Below the pieces are notes generated by a model that did not search any database, had not been told where the DNA came from, and was given only the letters and a program-made list of their open reading frames with translations. From NCBI RefSeq assembly GCF_900142215.1, contig NZ_FRAC01000024.1, forward strand, positions 38,583 to 102,582: a stretch of 64,000 nucleotides of DNA, read 5' to 3'. Within the stretch, counting starts at the first letter, position 1. Every line of letters begins with the position of its first letter. Below are positions 1 through 8,174 of the stretch, one piece after another. The stretch is from Anaerocolumna jejuensis DSM 15929. Its GTDB lineage: Bacteria > Bacillota > Clostridia > Lachnospirales > Lachnospiraceae. The position numbers and the translations under genes are program-made.

Positions 1-1
1 T

Positions 2-2140
2 ATTATAAACTGGTGCCCTGTATGTAAGACCAGTATCTCCGATGCAGAGGTAGAGCATGAGGAGCAGACAGGACATTTCTGGCATATTCTCTATCCAATA
101 GCAGGAACAAAGGACTTCCTGGAGATTGCTACCACCAGGCCGGAAACGATGCTGGGTGATGTTGCGATAGCAGTTCACCCGGAGGATGAGCGTTACAGGG
201 AACTGATTGGGAAGAATGTCATTCTGCCCTTCTTAAATAAGGAAATTCCCATTATTGCAGATACCTATGTCGACAGGGAATTCGGAACAGGTGTGGTTAA
301 GATAACGCCTGCCCATGACCCCAACGATTTCGAGGTCGGCAAAAGGCACAATCTGGAACAGATAAATATTATGAACGACGATGCCACCATCAACGAAAAG
401 GGCGGCAAATTCGCAGGCATGGACCGCTATGCAGCCAGAAAGCAGATGGTTAAGGAACTGGAAGAAATGGGCCTTCTAAAGAAGGTGGAGGAGCATGTCC
501 ACAATGTCGGTATCCATGACAGGTGTAATACAACTGTAGAACCCTTAATCAAGCAGCAGTGGTTCGTAAAGATGGATGAACTGATAAAGCCAGCTGTAGA
601 AGCCGTAAAGAGCGGGGAAATATCCTTTGTTCCGGAGCGCTTTGATAAGATTTACTTTAATTGGACCGATAATATCAGGGACTGGTGTATTTCCAGACAG
701 CTTTGGTGGGGACACAGAATACCTGCCTATTACTGCGAGGAATGCGGTGAGGTAGTGGTAGCCAGGGAAATGCCAGGAGTCTGCCCGAAATGCGGCCATA
801 CTCATTTTAAACAGGATGAGGATACCCTTGATACCTGGTTCAGTTCCGCTCTGTGGCCTTTTTCCACCCTCGGCTGGCCAAAGAACACCGAAGACCTTGC
901 ATATTTTTATCCGACGGATGTACTTGTGACCGGATACGATATTATTTTCTTCTGGGTTATCCGTATGGTATTTTCCGGCTATGAATATACGGGCAAGGCT
1001 CCCTTTAAGAAGGTGCTTATTCATGGACTTGTAAGGGATTCTCTTGGAAGAAAGATGAGTAAATCCTTAGGAAACGGCATTGATCCCCTTGAAATTATCG
1101 ATAAATACGGTGCGGATGCACTGCGTTTTACCCTTATCACCGGTAATGCACCTGGAAATGATATGCGTTTTTACCTGGAAAGAGTGGAAGCCAGCAGAAA
1201 TTTTGCCAACAAGGTATGGAATGCTTCCCGCTTTATCATGATGAACCTGGAGAAGGCAGAAAATGAAGGAAACAGGGAAATTCACCTGACCCTTGCGGAC
1301 AAGTGGATACTTTCCAAATGTAATACCCTGGTAAAAGAAGTAACGGAAAATATGGAGAATTTTGAGCTTGGTATTGCAGTTCAGAAGATTTATGATTTTA
1401 TCTGGGAGGAATTCTGCGACTGGTATATTGAAATGGTAAAACCCAGACTTTACAGTGAGACGGATGAGACCAAGAGCGCAGCAATACAGACCTTAAAGCA
1501 GGTGCTCATTACCTCCTTAAAGCTTCTCCACCCCTATATGCCCTTTATTACAGAGGAAATCTATTGTACCCTTTCCGAGGCGGAAGGAAAGGACGGAGAA
1601 GAAGTATCCATTATGATATCGGATTGGCCGGTTTATGATGAGAAGCTTGATTATGTGCAGGAGGAAGAGGCGGCAGAGTTAATAAAGACTGCTGTCAAGG
1701 GGATTCGTACAGTTCGTACGGGCATGAATGTTCCGCCTTCCAAGAAAGCCTCCGTTATCATCGTGACAGAGAGCAGCAGAATACAAGAGATTTTTGAAAA
1801 CAGCAGGACATTCTTTGCCACACTTGCCTATGCCTCTGAGGTCCTGATACAGACAGGCACCGAGGGAATATCCTCCGATGCGGTAACAGCCCTGATTCCG
1901 GAAGCAGTTATATACATGCCTTTTGCGGAGCTTGTTGATATCGATAAGGAAATTGAAAGATTGAACCAGGAAAAGGAACGCCTGACAGGAGAGTTAAAAC
2001 GTGTAAACGGAATGCTGTCCAACGAGCGGTTCGTGAGCAAGGCGCCCCAGGCAAAGCTTGAGGAAGAGAAGGAAAAGCTGGCTAAGTATACCCAGCTGAT
2101 GGAACAGGTAGAAGAACGCTTAAAAACTCTTAAAAAATAG
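2..2140 (+). CDS. valS: Valyl-tRNA synthetase, 3' part (5' end outside window)
   Basis: Class I aminoacyl-tRNA synthetase that charges tRNA-Val in the cytoplasm. The frame is open from the first bases of the window, so the start codon, the N-terminal part of the Rossmann fold and the HIGH motif lie upstream. Visible are the CP1 editing domain (TTRPETMLGD near nt 131-160), the zinc-binding cysteines CEEC/CPKC, the KMSKS loop at about nt 1052-1066, the anticodon-binding helical domain, and the C-terminal coiled-coil arm (IDKEIERLNQEKERL) typical of ValRS. About 712 residues are present of a usual ~880. The identification is secure. It probably begins the transcript that runs into the following small gene and TPR gene, since no terminator is visible between them. 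Confidence 0.97.
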   Translation: MINWCPVCKTSISDAEVEHEEQTGHFWHILYPIAGTKDFLEIATTRPETMLGDVAIAVHPEDERYRELIGKNVILPFLNKEIPIIADTYVDREFGTGVVKITPAHDPNDFEVGKRHNLEQINIMNDDATINEKGGKFAGMDRYAARKQMVKELEEMGLLKKVEEHVHNVGIHDRCNTTVEPLIKQQWFVKMDELIKPAVEAVKSGEISFVPERFDKIYFNWTDNIRDWCISRQLWWGHRIPAYYCEECGEVVVAREMPGVCPKCGHTHFKQDEDTLDTWFSSALWPFSTLGWPKNTEDLAYFYPTDVLVTGYDIIFFWVIRMVFSGYEYTGKAPFKKVLIHGLVRDSLGRKMSKSLGNGIDPLEIIDKYGADALRFTLITGNAPGNDMRFYLERVEASRNFANKVWNASRFIMMNLEKAENEGNREIHLTLADKWILSKCNTLVKEVTENMENFELGIAVQKIYDFIWEEFCDWYIEMVKPRLYSETDETKSAAIQTLKQVLITSLKLLHPYMPFITEEIYCTLSEAEGKDGEEVSIMISDWPVYDEKLDYVQEEEAAELIKTAVKGIRTVRTGMNVPPSKKASVIIVTESSRIQEIFENSRTFFATLAYASEVLIQTGTEGISSDAVTALIPEAVIYMPFAELVDIDKEIERLNQEKERLTGELKRVNGMLSNERFVSKAPQAKLEEEKEKLAKYTQLMEQVEERLKTLKK

Positions 2141-2213
2141 TTAAGAATAAATACACTTGATTTTTAAACATATTGTGAGTAAGATAGAATTAAAAATGGA
2201 AAAGGTAGATTGT

Positions 2214-2357
2214 ATGATTAATTTTGATGAAGAAATAGCGAAATTTCAGCCAAGCCTTGAGGTCGACCAGGCGGAGGAAGTAATTCACAGCAATGATTTG
2301 TCAGATATTACAGACATTATTAAGACCATGCTGAAGGAAATCAAGGATAGAAATTAG
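2214..2357 (+). CDS. Small acidic protein of unknown function (47 aa)
   Basis: A short ORF between valS and the TPR gene. The start is the ATG preceded by GGAAAAGG about 9 nt upstream; an in-frame ATG lies 18 nt earlier but has no good ribosome site. The product starts MINFDEEIAKF, is rich in Asp/Glu and ends in a helix with Lys and Arg (TMLKEIKDRN). There are no membrane segments or cysteines. I do not recognise the family. The spacing to both neighbours and the ribosome site suggest it is a real gene co-transcribed with valS. Confidence 0.6.
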   Translation: MINFDEEIAKFQPSLEVDQAEEVIHSNDLSDITDIIKTMLKEIKDRN

Positions 2358-2409
2358 AAGAAAGGAAGCCACAAGGTGATTTCACAGTAAAAAGTGGCGG
2401 GAATAAGAC

Positions 2410-3810
2410 ATGATATGTCCGGCATGTAATAAGAGCATACAGGGTAAGAATAACCGCTGTGAACGCTGCGGCGAAGACCTGACTGTTTATAAGAAAGTTT
2501 ATATGATGTCAAACCGGTATTATAATGAAGGGCTTGAGAAATCAAAGGTGAGGGACCTTTCCGGTGCCGTTGTCATCTTAAAGAAAAGTCTTGAGCTCAA
2601 TAAGAGGAATACCGATGCCAGAAATCTATTAGGCTTAATTTACTATGAGATGGGAGAGTCCGTTGCTGCCTTAAGTGAGTGGGTCATCAGCAAGCACTTC
2701 CAGCAGGAGAACAATGATGCGGACCGGTACATGGAGCTGGTGCAGTCCAATCCTACAAGGCTTGAAAATCTGAATCAGACAACAAAAAGATATAATGCTG
2801 CCCTTTTGTCAGCCAAACAGGGAAATGAAGACCTGGCTATCATACAGCTTAAAAAGGTAACCAACCTGAATCCTCATTTTGTAAAAGCACTTCAGCTGTT
2901 AGCCCTCTTGTATATGAAGACCGGTGAGATGGAGAAGGCATTAAAGAATCTGACAAAGGCAAGCAAAATTGATGTTTCCAATACCACCACTCTTCGTTAT
3001 CTGAAGGAATTAAGTGATTTGACCAGTGGACCGGAAGAGGATGGAAAGCCCGAAAGAAAAGAAGAGCGAAGGGTAACAGCAGAGCCTGTCACCTTTACCC
3101 ATGCGGCCTATAAGGAAGATAAGCCCAATATATGGCCTTTTGTGAATCTGATTATCGGTATAGCGGTAGGTATTTTAGGAGCGGTATTTTTAATTGTTCC
3201 TACAGTCGGAGACAAATATCAAAACAAATATAATAACCAGATAAATGATAACAATGCAGCCGTAAATAAATGGCAGCAGGAATATAATTCCCTTCAGAAG
3301 GAAAAAGAGACCCAGGATGCAAAGATTGAGGATTTGAACAAGCAGATAAAGGATTTAAACGGCAGCCAGCTTGACGATACAATCTATGATCAGCTCCTAA
3401 AGACAGGAACTCTTTATATAAACGAGCTGCAAAAAAGCGGGTCAAATATTGATTATCTGGCAGTTGCAAGCGAATTTGCAAAAATTAAGAGTGACAAGTT
3501 TGATAAGCCTGAGGCTCAGGCCTTATACAATGAGATAAAGCAGGCGATTGGAACCAATGCCTCTGCAGCTCTTTATGAGGAAGGACATAACCAATATTTA
3601 GCCAGAAAGTATGACGAGGCTTTAAGCAATCTGACAAGTGCTTATGAGCTGGATGATACGAATGTGTCTGCGGTATATTTTATTGCCAGAAGTTATCATC
3701 AGCTTGGAAAATATGACGATGCTAAGAAATACTACAATCTTGTTATAGATAAATTCCCGGATTCCTGGCGTGTAAGTTCTGCCAAGGAAAAGCTGTCGAG
3801 TATCCAATAA
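2410..3810 (+). CDS. Membrane TPR protein with N-terminal zinc ribbon
   Basis: A 466-residue protein. Residues 1-24 form a zinc ribbon (CPAC...CERC). Residues ~30-210 are TPR-type helical repeats (for example ARNLLGLIYYEMGESVAALS and ALQLLALLYMKTGEMEKAL). One transmembrane helix lies at ~245-267, followed by a coiled coil at ~290-320 (NSLQKEKETQDAKIEDLNKQ), and another TPR block closes the protein (AVYFIARSYHQLGKYDDAKKYY). Expected topology: zinc ribbon and first TPRs in the cytoplasm, coiled coil and last TPRs outside. This architecture is that of a scaffold rather than an enzyme, and no specific partner can be named. An intrinsic terminator follows it. Confidence 0.8.
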   Translation: MICPACNKSIQGKNNRCERCGEDLTVYKKVYMMSNRYYNEGLEKSKVRDLSGAVVILKKSLELNKRNTDARNLLGLIYYEMGESVAALSEWVISKHFQQENNDADRYMELVQSNPTRLENLNQTTKRYNAALLSAKQGNEDLAIIQLKKVTNLNPHFVKALQLLALLYMKTGEMEKALKNLTKASKIDVSNTTTLRYLKELSDLTSGPEEDGKPERKEERRVTAEPVTFTHAAYKEDKPNIWPFVNLIIGIAVGILGAVFLIVPTVGDKYQNKYNNQINDNNAAVNKWQQEYNSLQKEKETQDAKIEDLNKQIKDLNGSQLDDTIYDQLLKTGTLYINELQKSGSNIDYLAVASEFAKIKSDKFDKPEAQALYNEIKQAIGTNASAALYEEGHNQYLARKYDEALSNLTSAYELDDTNVSAVYFIARSYHQLGKYDDAKKYYNLVIDKFPDSWRVSSAKEKLSSIQ

Positions 3811-3858
3811 GCTTAAATAGTAAAATTAAAATAAAAAAATAAATCCGGTCAAAAAGCA

Positions 3859-3895
3859 AAGGCAATTCCAAAATTTTTTGGAATTGTCTTTTCTT
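3859..3895 (+). terminator. Intrinsic terminator after the TPR gene
   Basis: GGCAATTCC and GGAATTGTC pair across an AAAATTTTTT centre (two G-T pairs allowed), followed by TTTTCTT. It separates the valS/TPR transcript from the sigma-F operon. Confidence 0.8.
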
Positions 3896-3959
3896 ATAGA
3901 CGAAACTAAAAATATATGTTAAAATATGTAAATGTAAACTTCTGGATTTTATATGATAT

Positions 3960-4062
3960 GATTTGCAGCAGCACAGGAAGAATTTATGGCTTCCCGTATC
4001 GGTCAAAGGGCTGAAAAGCCCTGTACTCTCAGTGCAAATCTTATACAAAGGGAATCGGAGGA
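3960..4062 (+). promoter_or_regulatory. Possible structured leader upstream of spoIIAA
   Basis: GATTTGCA (3960-3967) is the exact complement of TGCAAATC (4033-4040). It encloses two further hairpins, GGAAG/CTTCC (3976-3980/3991-3995) and AGGGCT/AGCCCT around GAAA (4007-4022), giving a three-way junction. A strong GGAGG lies at 4057-4061, about 28 nt before the likely spoIIAA ATG, with only a weak GAGGT next to that ATG. I do not recognise a known riboswitch class. A sigma-H promoter is expected for this operon but I could not assign one confidently. Confidence 0.4.
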
Positions 4063-4089
4063 AATAAAATATCCGGAAAAGAGGTATGC

Positions 4090-4476
4090 ATGGAAAGACA
4101 AGAACCCTTAAAGAAGACAAGCAGTACAAAGGGAAAGGAGGCTGCGGAGTACCATATTAAGGATAAATGCCTTATCATTAAGGTAAAGCAGGATTTAGAC
4201 CATCACAATACCCTGTCCATCAGAGAGCAGTCGGACAAGCTGTTGGAGAAGGGGCAGATTAAAAGTATTGTATTTGACTTTTCCGGAACGGATTTTATGG
4301 ATAGTTCCGGTATCGGAGTCATAATGGGACGTTACAAAAGGCTCACACTTTCCGGGGGGAAGATTTTTGTAACCGGTATTAATCACAATCTAGACAGAAT
4401 ATTCAGAATGTCCGGGCTGTACAGGATAGTTCCGAAATTTGATTCCATAGAAGAGGCCATTACCAGATGCAGATAG
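4090..4476 (+). CDS. spoIIAA: Anti-sigma F factor antagonist SpoIIAA
   Basis: STAS-domain protein that frees sigma-F in the forespore by binding SpoIIAB. Its activity is set by phosphorylation of a conserved serine (by SpoIIAB) and dephosphorylation (by SpoIIE). The phosphorylation-site region reads DFMDSSGIGVIMGRY, matching the family. At 128 residues it is slightly longer than the usual ~115 because of a charged, non-conserved N-terminal tail (MERQEPLKKTSSTKGKEA). The start chosen is the first in-frame ATG, with a weak GAGGT 4 nt upstream. It is the first gene of the spoIIAA-spoIIAB-sigF operon, in the standard order. Confidence 0.96.
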   Translation: MERQEPLKKTSSTKGKEAAEYHIKDKCLIIKVKQDLDHHNTLSIREQSDKLLEKGQIKSIVFDFSGTDFMDSSGIGVIMGRYKRLTLSGGKIFVTGINHNLDRIFRMSGLYRIVPKFDSIEEAITRCR

Positions 4477-4526
4477 CTGCAGAAAGCCGGTAAATCGGGG
4501 ATAGGTATTTAAACAGGAGGATAAGT

Positions 4527-4946
4527 ATGGATACCAACGAAATGTTATTAGAATTTGACAGCAGATCTGAGAATGAAAGCTTTGCAAGATCCGTAGTGGC
4601 AAGCTTCGTAGCACAGCTTGACCCCACCTTGGAGGAGATTTCTGATATCAAAACTGCTGTTTCGGAAGCCGTGACCAATGCCATCATTCACGGCTATGAA
4701 GAATTGAAGGGAAAAGTTATTGTAGTCTGCAGAATATTTGAACATGAGGTTTATGTAGAGGTCCATGACCAGGGCAAAGGCATAAAGGATATCAAACAAG
4801 CTATGGAGCCACTATTTACAACAAAGCCGGAGGAAGAACGGTCCGGCATGGGATTTTCTTTTATGGAGGCCTTTATGGATGATCTGGAAGTAGAATCAGA
4901 AGAGGGCAAAGGTACAGTTGTTAAAATGAAAAAGAAAATCCACTAA
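4527..4946 (+). CDS. spoIIAB: Anti-sigma F factor and serine kinase SpoIIAB
   Basis: GHKL-fold serine kinase that holds sigma-F inactive in the predivisional cell and mother cell and phosphorylates SpoIIAA. Visible ATP-binding motifs are the N box (EAVTNAIIHGY), G1 (DQGKGI) and G2 (RSGMGFSFMEAFMD). Length 139 residues, normal for the family. ACAGGAGGATAAGT gives a clear ribosome site. Middle gene of the sigma-F operon. Confidence 0.97.
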   Translation: MDTNEMLLEFDSRSENESFARSVVASFVAQLDPTLEEISDIKTAVSEAVTNAIIHGYEELKGKVIVVCRIFEHEVYVEVHDQGKGIKDIKQAMEPLFTTKPEEERSGMGFSFMEAFMDDLEVESEEGKGTVVKMKKKIH

Positions 4947-4998
4947 GGGAATGGCTGATATCCTGATAAACCAAAGGTGACAGGAAGGAAGTGAAACA

Positions 4999-5712
4999 GT
5001 GGATACAATCGAATTAATCCGTTTATCACAGGCAGGGGACAAGGAGGCAAGAGACAGGGTAATAACGGAGAATATAGGATTGGTATGGAGTATTGTAAGA
5101 AGATTTATGTCCAGAGGACATGAGACGGAGGATTTATTTCAGATAGGCAGTATAGGGCTTATCAAAGCCATTGACAAGTTCGATATGTCCTATGAGGTAA
5201 AATTCTCCACCTATGCAGTTCCCATGATAATGGGGGAAATAAAGAGGTTTTTAAGAGATGACGGAGCCATTAAGGTAAGCCGTTCCATGAAGGAAACAGC
5301 GGGGAAAATCCGCATCACCAGAGAAAAACTGGGCACCCTGTATGGCAGGGAGCCAACTCTGGAAGAAATCAGCAAGGAGCTTAATCTGGCAAAAGAAGAA
5401 GTACTCATGGCGTTAGAATCAGGATCAGAGGTAGAATCTTTATATAAAACAATTTATCAGGGGGACGGAAATGCCATTTATCTCATTGATAAATTGGAGC
5501 AGACAAATGATGAGAGTGAAAATATGCTTGACAGGCTTGCATTAAGAGAGACCATTGCATCCCTTGATGAGAAGGATCAGGAATTAATCAGGCTTCGATA
5601 CTTTATGAATAGAACCCAGACAGATATTGCAAAGGAAATGGGAATTTCCCAGGTGCAGGTATCACGTCTGGAAAAGAAAATACTTATGAAAATGAGGGAA
5701 AAAATGTCCTGA
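4999..5712 (+). CDS. sigF: RNA polymerase sigma-F factor (forespore)
   Basis: Sigma-70-family factor that directs the first forespore-specific transcription. Region 2 (VWSIVRRFMSRGHETEDLFQIGSIGL... KFSTYAVPMIMGEIKRFLRDDG), region 3 (PTLEEISKELNL) and region 4 helix-turn-helix (RTQTDIAKEMGISQVQVSRLEKK) are all present. Length 237 residues. The start is a GTG preceded by GGAAGGAAGTGA. It is the third gene of the operon, and an intrinsic terminator follows about 100 bp downstream. Confidence 0.97.
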   Translation: MDTIELIRLSQAGDKEARDRVITENIGLVWSIVRRFMSRGHETEDLFQIGSIGLIKAIDKFDMSYEVKFSTYAVPMIMGEIKRFLRDDGAIKVSRSMKETAGKIRITREKLGTLYGREPTLEEISKELNLAKEEVLMALESGSEVESLYKTIYQGDGNAIYLIDKLEQTNDESENMLDRLALRETIASLDEKDQELIRLRYFMNRTQTDIAKEMGISQVQVSRLEKKILMKMREKMS

Positions 5713-5811
5713 GGGACATGGAGGATATTACCAGTATAGAAAGGGCAGGTAAACAGATAATATCAGAGTAAATAGTAAAATCTGCAAGCTATTCATTATA
5801 AAATAATAAAT

Positions 5812-5850
5812 AAAAACAGCATCCTGGTAAAAGGGATGCTGTTTTTATTT
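5812..5850 (+). terminator. Intrinsic terminator of the sigma-F operon
   Basis: AAAACAGCATCC and GGATGCTGTTTT form a stem around TGGTAAAAG, with a T-rich tail (TTTTTATTT). Confidence 0.85.
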
Positions 5851-5879
5851 ACAGTATTTAGAAAGGCAGGTAACGAAGG

Positions 5880-6083
5880 ATGGCATTCAGACAGAAAAGT
5901 ATTTGGATTTTTGCAGCAGTACTCCTGTTAATTGCAGCAGGAATTGCGATAGCCTATTTTACTCAGAATACGGAAAGGAATATCCATAAGGGAACCCTTG
6001 TTTATGAAAGAAATTACATGAAGACTGCTGATATAAAAGGGAAGGTGCCCAATGAAAAATGTACGCCTCTATATAAAGATTGA
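5880..6083 (+). CDS. Small membrane-anchored protein before spoVAA
   Basis: A 67-residue ORF with an N-terminal signal anchor (residues ~8-26, IWIFAAVLLLIAAGIAIAYF) and a charged extracytoplasmic tail with one cysteine. Its 3' end overlaps the start of spoVAA by 32 nt, which suggests translational coupling and membership in the spoVA operon. AGAAAGGCAGG lies about 10 nt before the ATG. I do not recognise a family. Real-gene status is inferred from the ribosome site, the membrane segment and the overlap. Confidence 0.6.
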   Translation: MAFRQKSIWIFAAVLLLIAAGIAIAYFTQNTERNIHKGTLVYERNYMKTADIKGKVPNEKCTPLYKD

Positions 6084-6681
6084 GAAAAGTATTCTGATAC
6101 ACCATAAGGTCATCCGCCTGAAGGATGTAGCAAAGCTATATTCACCGGAGGATAAGCTTGTGGAGGAATTATACCAGCAGGTTCTCTATATTATCAAAGA
6201 TGATAAAAAGATGGACTATATCTTTTCTGTTATGAAATTAATGGAGCTCATCCATAAGACGTATGCCGATATTGAAATTACAAATCTGGGAGAAGCAGAT
6301 TTCATCGTTCAGTATGAACCCTCCGGGAAGGAAAAGAAGCTGTGGGAGTATTTTAAAGTGGCTTTTGTCTGCTGTATTGTATTTTTTGGAGCAGCTTTTA
6401 CAATAATGACTTTTAATGAAGATGCCAGTGTAGAGAAAGTATTTGGAATTATTTATAAGTCAGTTTTAGGAACCGAGCAGGGAAAGGCCTCCATACTTGA
6501 AATATCCTATGCGGTAGGACTTCCCTTAGGAATCATCATATTCTTTAACCATTTCAGCAAGTTAAAGACCGGAAATGACCCTACGCCGATGCAGGTTCAG
6601 CTGCGGCTATACGAATCGGATATGGATGACACCTTGATTGAAAACAGTTCAAGGGAGGGGAAATCCTTTGATGTTCATTAA
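6052..6681 (+). CDS. spoVAA: Stage V sporulation protein AA
   Basis: Membrane component of the SpoVA channel that moves Ca-dipicolinate into the forespore during sporulation and out during germination. It is 209 residues long, as expected (~206). The N-terminal soluble domain (RLYIKIEKSILIHHKVIRLKDVA) is typical, followed by two membrane helices (~104-122 and ~152-170). The start lies inside the preceding small ORF; the first ATG gives the conserved N-terminus. The 3' end overlaps spoVAB by 11 nt. Confidence 0.93.
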   Translation: MKNVRLYIKIEKSILIHHKVIRLKDVAKLYSPEDKLVEELYQQVLYIIKDDKKMDYIFSVMKLMELIHKTYADIEITNLGEADFIVQYEPSGKEKKLWEYFKVAFVCCIVFFGAAFTIMTFNEDASVEKVFGIIYKSVLGTEQGKASILEISYAVGLPLGIIIFFNHFSKLKTGNDPTPMQVQLRLYESDMDDTLIENSSREGKSFDVH

Positions 6682-7093
6682 ATATGCTTTCCTTTGCTTT
6701 TTGGGACTGACAGCAGGTATCTTAATAGCTGCCGGAACAGTTGCCTTCATAACCATTGTAGGCGTCCTTACAAGACTTGCCATCAGAACAGATACCGCAA
6801 AGCGGATTTTGCTATATGAAGACATTGTTGTGGTCGGTGCTACTTTTGGGAATATTATGGACTTGTTCAGGCTTCCGATACCTGTTGGTACGGTGGGACT
6901 AATCATATTCGGGCTGTTCATAGGCTGTTTTATTGGCTGCCTTGCAGTAGCCTTGGAGGAAGTAATTCAAATATTTCCTATTATGACACACCGCCTGAAG
7001 CTGAAAATGGGAATTCCTATAATCGTATTATTTCTTGCCCTGGGAAAAGGTTTGGGAGCTTTTTTTCAACTTTTTATCCATTATAAAAAATAA
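6671..7093 (+). CDS. spoVAB: Stage V sporulation protein AB
   Basis: Integral membrane partner of SpoVAA in dipicolinate uptake, 140 residues with four hydrophobic segments (MFIKYAFLCFLGLTAGILIA, then VVVGATFGNIMDLF and beyond). The start is the ATG preceded by AGGGAGGGG, inside the spoVAA 3' end. An upstream in-frame ATG would only add residues read from the spoVAA region. The invariant-looking GNIMDLFRLPIPVG and GKGLGAFFQLF stretches support the call. Confidence 0.93.
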   Translation: MFIKYAFLCFLGLTAGILIAAGTVAFITIVGVLTRLAIRTDTAKRILLYEDIVVVGATFGNIMDLFRLPIPVGTVGLIIFGLFIGCFIGCLAVALEEVIQIFPIMTHRLKLKMGIPIIVLFLALGKGLGAFFQLFIHYKK

Positions 7094-7150
7094 AGAATAA
7101 AAATTATCGGATTTATGTAAAATAGTAAGGCAGCAATCAGCTTAAAAATT

Positions 7151-7331
7151 AGATATTCAGGAAAGAGGTTAGGTTGAAAAAATAAAAGCTTTTTTTCAAC
7201 TACGGATTAACGAATATCCAATTAAAAATCGGATATTCAGGAAAGAGGTTAGGTTGAAAAAACAAAAACTTTTTCAACTACGGATTAACGAATATCCAAT
7301 TAAAAATAGGATATTCAGAAAAGAGGTTAAA
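7151..7331 (+). repeat. Tandem duplication of a ribosome-site-bearing leader before spoVAC
   Basis: Two units (7151-7230, 80 bp; 7231-7308, 78 bp) and a 23-bp partial third unit that runs into the spoVAC start. Each unit begins GATATTCAGGAAAGAGGTT, contains the inverted repeat GTTGAAAAA/TTTTTCAAC and closes with GAATATCC, the complement of GGATATTC. Each therefore carries a Shine-Dalgarno-like GAAAGAGG plus a hairpin. In the second unit a TTG is in frame with spoVAC; in the first the same frame is closed after three codons. Confidence 0.85.
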
Positions 7332-7841
7332 ATGGATAATAATAAAAAGAAGGTCAGTGCTGCTGATGTGGTAAACGAGCAGGATAAGACCAAAAAAGCA
7401 GAAAAATACAATCAATATGTCAAGGAAAAGACGCCCACTCACAATAAGGTCATCAATTTCTTCAATGCTTTTTGGGTAGGAGGAGCTATCTGTATTATCG
7501 GACAAGCCTTAAATAATTACTACACGTACTTAGGATGCAATAAGGATCAGGCAGGCGGTTACACCTCACTGTCCTTAATTTTATTATCAGTTGTCCTGAC
7601 CGGATTGAATATATATCCGAAGTTGGCCAAATTTGGAGGCGCAGGTACCGTAGTACCGATTACCGGCTTTGCCAATTCCGTAGCTGCACCGGCCGTAGAG
7701 TTTAAAAAAGAGGGACAGGTTTTTGGTATTGGCTGTAAGATATTTACGATTGCAGGTCCTGTAATACTATATGGTGTATTTTCCTCCTGGGTTCTTGGAG
7801 TTATCTATTATATATTAATGAAAATGGGAGTCGTAGGGTAG
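7332..7841 (+). CDS. spoVAC: Stage V sporulation protein AC
   Basis: Membrane protein of the SpoVA complex; in Bacillus SpoVAC acts as a mechanosensitive channel for dipicolinate. 169 residues. The N-terminal cytoplasmic stretch is Lys-rich (NKKKVSAADVVNEQDKTKKAEKY), followed by membrane segments and the conserved GGAGTVVPITGFANSVAAPAVEFKKEG region shared with SpoVAE. The ATG follows AAAAGAGGTTAAA. An in-frame TTG 78 nt upstream lies inside the tandem repeat and is not used here as the start. Confidence 0.94.
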   Translation: MDNNKKKVSAADVVNEQDKTKKAEKYNQYVKEKTPTHNKVINFFNAFWVGGAICIIGQALNNYYTYLGCNKDQAGGYTSLSLILLSVVLTGLNIYPKLAKFGGAGTVVPITGFANSVAAPAVEFKKEGQVFGIGCKIFTIAGPVILYGVFSSWVLGVIYYILMKMGVVG

Positions 7842-7979
7842 CCGCTGCCGGAATGGTTTGAGTCAGCATACCTTATGGCTTAACTTCAAATATGAATGTG
7901 TACAGAGGGTACTTGTACTCATTCCAGACTTCTTCCATCATTGTTTGTGATGTTAAAAAGCGGCATTATGTCGGGATAT

Positions 7980-8050
7980 GTGAAAGAAAAGCACTTTCAC
8001 ACTCCATTATCTATAGCAGTACCGCAGACCTGTCTGCGGTATGCAACGGG
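7980..8050 (+). repeat. Two-hairpin dispersed repeat, copy 1
   Basis: A first hairpin GTGAAAG/CTTTCAC (7980-8000) is followed by a second, GTACCGCAGA/TCTGCGGTAT, ending TGCAACGGG. The layout is the same as copies 2, 4 and 5. It sits in the 333-bp gap between spoVAC and spoVAD, which holds nothing else I can name. Confidence 0.7.
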
Positions 8051-8055
8051 AGCAA

Positions 8056-8167
8056 GAGTGAAAGAAAATATCATTTTGAAAGGATGCCACTTACAGATTC
8101 TTTCACTCGTTTTATTTGTGGCAGTATCGCAGAATGGCTTTCTGGCCTGGCTGCGGTATGCAATGGG
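8056..8167 (+). repeat. Two-hairpin dispersed repeat, copy 2 (abuts spoVAD start)
   Basis: The first hairpin is GAGTGAAAGAA (8056-8066) with TTCTTTCACTC (8098-8108). The second is CAGTATCGCAG with CTGCGGTATG, ending TGCAATGGG. The ATG of spoVAD follows the terminal GGG by 7 nt, so the repeat appears to supply the only ribosome-site-like sequence for spoVAD. Confidence 0.7.
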
Positions 8168-8174
8168 TATAAAT

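Noticed and set aside
545..1285. Minus-strand ORFs inside valS
   Set aside because: They lie opposite a highly conserved gene, have no ribosome sites and no recognisable domains.
3960..4062. Known riboswitch (cobalamin, TPP, c-di-GMP classes)
   Set aside because: None of their diagnostic conserved cores could be matched in the leader; only the generic three-way pairing is seen.
7896..8174. Long N-terminal extension of spoVAD in the same open frame
   Set aside because: The ~90 extra residues are translated repeat DNA (two-hairpin copies 1 and 2), have no resemblance to SpoVAD, and would make the protein far longer than the family norm.
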